A stretch of DNA of 5,401 nt from CANJQH01 sp031368515 (GTDB lineage Bacteria > Chloroflexota > Anaerolineae > J036 > Brachytrichaceae), in contig JANMNW010000556.1 of NCBI GenBank assembly GCA_031368515.1, forward strand, positions 1 to 5,401, read 5' to 3'. The first letter of the stretch is position 1, and every line of letters starts with the position of its first letter. Under the pieces are notes generated by a model. It did not search any database. It worked only from the letters and a program-made list of their open reading frames with translations, and had not been told where the DNA came from. Below, one piece after another: positions 3,295-5,401 of the stretch. The translations under genes and the position numbers were made by a program.

Positions 3295-5401
3295 ATGAAC
3301 GCAAATGTAGTCATCATCGGCGCCGGCATCGTCGGCAGCAGCGTGGCCTATCACCTGGCCAAAATGGGCTGGAAAGATATCGTGCTGCTCGACATGGGCG
3401 ACCCCATTGAAAATCCGGGCTCAACCTCGCACGCACCCGGCGGCGTCGTGGCCATGAGTCACTCCAAGCTGTTGACGCAGATGGCGCAATATGGCAGCGA
3501 TCTGTATCGGAGCATTGAGCCGTATCAGCCCTATCATCGCCGCAGCTTCAACGCCACAGGTGGCATCGACATCGCGATTTCCCAAGCGCGCTGGAATGAT
3601 CTCAAACGCCTGCACAGCGAAAGCAAAAGCTTTCATGCCGACACGGAACTGATGACGCCCGATCAGATCGTGGCCGAGAAACATCCGTTGCTCAACCCGA
3701 ATGCGTTTCTCGGCGGCATTTTTGTAAAGAAAAGCGCGCTGGTCTCCGGCTCGGCGCTGAGCGGCGCGCTACAGCGCGACGCGATCAAGCTGTCCGAAGG
3801 CCGCATGCAGGTGCACGGTTTCACGGCGGTCACCGACGTCGAAGTGAAAAACGGCCGGGCCACCGCGGTGCTGACGGCCAACCCGGCCATGCCGCGCATC
3901 GCGTGCGAGCATGTGGTTCTGGCCACCAATATCTGGGGCCCGGTGCTGGGCGACAAACTCGGCGTGCCAATCCCGTTGCTGGCCTACGAGCATCAGTATG
4001 TCATCACCGAGCCGCTCTCGACGCTCAAACAGTTTGATGTTTCGAACCCGGAGCACGAGACTACTTTTCCGACCATCCGAGAAGTGGAGTCGCAGTTTTA
4101 CTTTCGCCAGCATCATCAGAGCATTGGCGTCGGCAGCTACTGGCACCGCGCGCTCACCGTCAAGCCGCAGGACGTGGGCGCCAGCGCCATGCGCGAGTTT
4201 ACGCCGCCGGATTTCAACAATTGCTGGAACGCCATGAAAACGCTCGTGCCGTCGATCAATGAATCGCAACGGTTTACGCGCTCGTTCAACGGCATGTTTG
4301 CCTTCCCGGTCGATGGTTATCCGATTTTGGGCGAAAGCCAGATCAAAGGGTTGTGGTCGGCCTGCGGCTCCTGGCTGACGCATGCCGGCGGCGTGGGCAA
4401 GAGCCTTGCCGAGTGGATGACCACCGGCAGCGCCGAATGGGATTTGCGCCAGGCCCATATACACCGCTTTCACAAATTCCAAAACACCCGCGAGTATCTG
4501 CGGACGGTCTGCGACAAAAACTACCTTGAGGTCTATGCGATCGCGCACCCGCGCCAGCCGCTCAGCCGGCCGCGAAACGTGCGCATCACGCCGTTTCATG
4601 AGCGCTTCCAGGCGCTGGACACCAGCTTCACCACCTTTGCAGGATTTGAAGCGCCAAACTGGGTGGAGCAAAATGCCCGCTTGTTGGAAAAATATGACGA
4701 TCAGGTTCCTGCGCGAAGCGGCTGGGGCGCCGAATACTGGTCGCGCATCCAGGGCGCGGAGCATTTGGAGACGCGCAACAACGCCGCGTTGTTTGATCTG
4801 ACCACGCTCTCGGTTTTCGAGGTGAGCGGGCCAGGTGCGGCGAAGTATGTCGACTATCTATGCTCGAACAAGTGCGATATGAAGGTCGGACGCGTGGTTT
4901 ACACCTGCTGGTTGACGCCCACCGGCGGCGTGCGGCGCGATCTGGCCGTGTCGCGGCTGGCGGATGACAAGTTCTGGCTCTACGTCGGCGAAGGCACGCG
5001 GCCCATGGACTTCGCATGGATGAAGCAGTTTGCGCCGACCGATGGCAGCGTCACCTTGACCGATATCAGCGACAGTTACTCTGCGCTGGGCTTGTGGGGA
5101 CCGAACGCCCGCAAAGTGCTGCAGAAGGTGACCACCGACGACGTTAGCAACGAAGGCTTCCCATACTTCACGGCAAAGTGGATTGAGATTGGCTCGGCGC
5201 CGGTGTACGCCGTCCGTGTGAGTTACGCCGGCGAGTTGGGCTGGGAGTTGCACATCCCGGTCGAGCAGTCGTTGCAGGTGTTTGACGCGCTGTGGGAGGC
5301 CGGTCGCGAGTTCGAGATGATCGCCGCCGGAAACGGCGCGTTTGACTCGCTGCGGCTGGAGAAAGGTTACCGCGGGTGGGGCAGCGATGTGCACACCGAA
5401 T
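3295..5401 (+). CDS. dimethylglycine/sarcosine dehydrogenase-type flavoprotein with GcvT domain (3' end beyond window)
   Basis: The 702 visible codons encode a two-part enzyme. Residues 1 to ~375 form a DAO-type FAD domain: Rossmann motif IIGAGIVGSSVAYHLA (7-22, glycines 9, 11, 14), ribose-binding D33, and GSTSHAPGG (42-50). H46 corresponds to the histidine that carries FAD covalently in dimethylglycine oxidases. FAFPVDGYPILG (335-346) and CGSWLTHAGGVGKS (357-370) close the FAD site. A short central domain (~376-430) leads to a GcvT-like domain containing SYAGELGWELHIP (643-655) and RLEKGYRGWG (687-696). Relatives oxidise N-methyl groups of dimethylglycine or sarcosine and pass the C1 unit to tetrahydrofolate, in the cytoplasm. 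Family members are usually about 800-850 residues, so roughly 100-150 are missing here. The exact substrate cannot be read from sequence. The gene has its own promoter and good ribosome binding site. It looks intact and under selection, unlike the region to its left. Confidence 0.93.
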   Translation, partial: MNANVVIIGAGIVGSSVAYHLAKMGWKDIVLLDMGDPIENPGSTSHAPGGVVAMSHSKLLTQMAQYGSDLYRSIEPYQPYHRRSFNATGGIDIAISQARWNDLKRLHSESKSFHADTELMTPDQIVAEKHPLLNPNAFLGGIFVKKSALVSGSALSGALQRDAIKLSEGRMQVHGFTAVTDVEVKNGRATAVLTANPAMPRIACEHVVLATNIWGPVLGDKLGVPIPLLAYEHQYVITEPLSTLKQFDVSNPEHETTFPTIREVESQFYFRQHHQSIGVGSYWHRALTVKPQDVGASAMREFTPPDFNNCWNAMKTLVPSINESQRFTRSFNGMFAFPVDGYPILGESQIKGLWSACGSWLTHAGGVGKSLAEWMTTGSAEWDLRQAHIHRFHKFQNTREYLRTVCDKNYLEVYAIAHPRQPLSRPRNVRITPFHERFQALDTSFTTFAGFEAPNWVEQNARLLEKYDDQVPARSGWGAEYWSRIQGAEHLETRNNAALFDLTTLSVFEVSGPGAAKYVDYLCSNKCDMKVGRVVYTCWLTPTGGVRRDLAVSRLADDKFWLYVGEGTRPMDFAWMKQFAPTDGSVTLTDISDSYSALGLWGPNARKVLQKVTTDDVSNEGFPYFTAKWIEIGSAPVYAVRVSYAGELGWELHIPVEQSLQVFDALWEAGREFEMIAAGNGAFDSLRLEKGYRGWGSDVHTE

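Noticed and set aside
3769..4764. Long minus-strand frame of 331 codons
   Set aside because: It is antisense to the well-supported flavoprotein gene, lacks a ribosome binding site, and is Arg/Ala/His-rich as expected for a GC-driven shadow. The same applies to the minus-strand frames at 4628-5017 and 4858-5394.

Overview
The window looks like the edge of an accessory region in a moderately GC-rich proteobacterium, most likely a betaproteobacterium. That placement rests only on general composition, the IS3-family remnant and the style of the genes; no rRNA or marker gene confirms it. Bases 1 to about 2920 are accessory DNA with mobile-element and plasmid-type signatures. From about 3195 onward the sequence is an ordinary, well-formed metabolic locus.

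Layout, left to right. (i) 1-140: the 3' end of an IS3-family insertion sequence, comprising the last 32 residues of the OrfB transposase and its probable right terminal end. (ii) 161-1814: three same-strand, degenerate copies of one non-coding repeat (161-291, 884-977, 1682-1814). Between the copies sit single small genes: a 95-aa protein resembling the dimeric alpha/beta-barrel (ABM-like) fold (347-634), a doubtful minus-strand ORF (693-920), and a 167-aa exported protein with its own intrinsic terminator (1092-1595; terminator 1645-1677). I do not recognise the repeat. (iii) 1918-2917: a ParA/MinD-type partition ATPase gene whose P-loop is broken by one extra base. It runs in frame into what looks like the start of a second, truncated partition-type gene with its own ribosome binding site at 2638-2641. 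(iv) 2918-3228: no credible gene; an inverted repeat and then a very strong intrinsic terminator. (v) 3245-5401: a near-consensus promoter, a short leader and a flavoprotein gene of the dimethylglycine/sarcosine dehydrogenase type (FAD domain plus GcvT-like folate domain), cut by the window end after 702 codons.

Working together: the left-hand genes form no recognisable pathway. They look like independently acquired single-gene units, each next to a copy of the repeat, beside a decayed partition locus and an IS remnant. The right-hand gene is a separate transcription unit in one-carbon/methylated-glycine catabolism, insulated by the terminator just before its promoter. The most notable points are the repeat family that punctuates the single-gene units and the one-base lesion inside the ParA Walker A motif.
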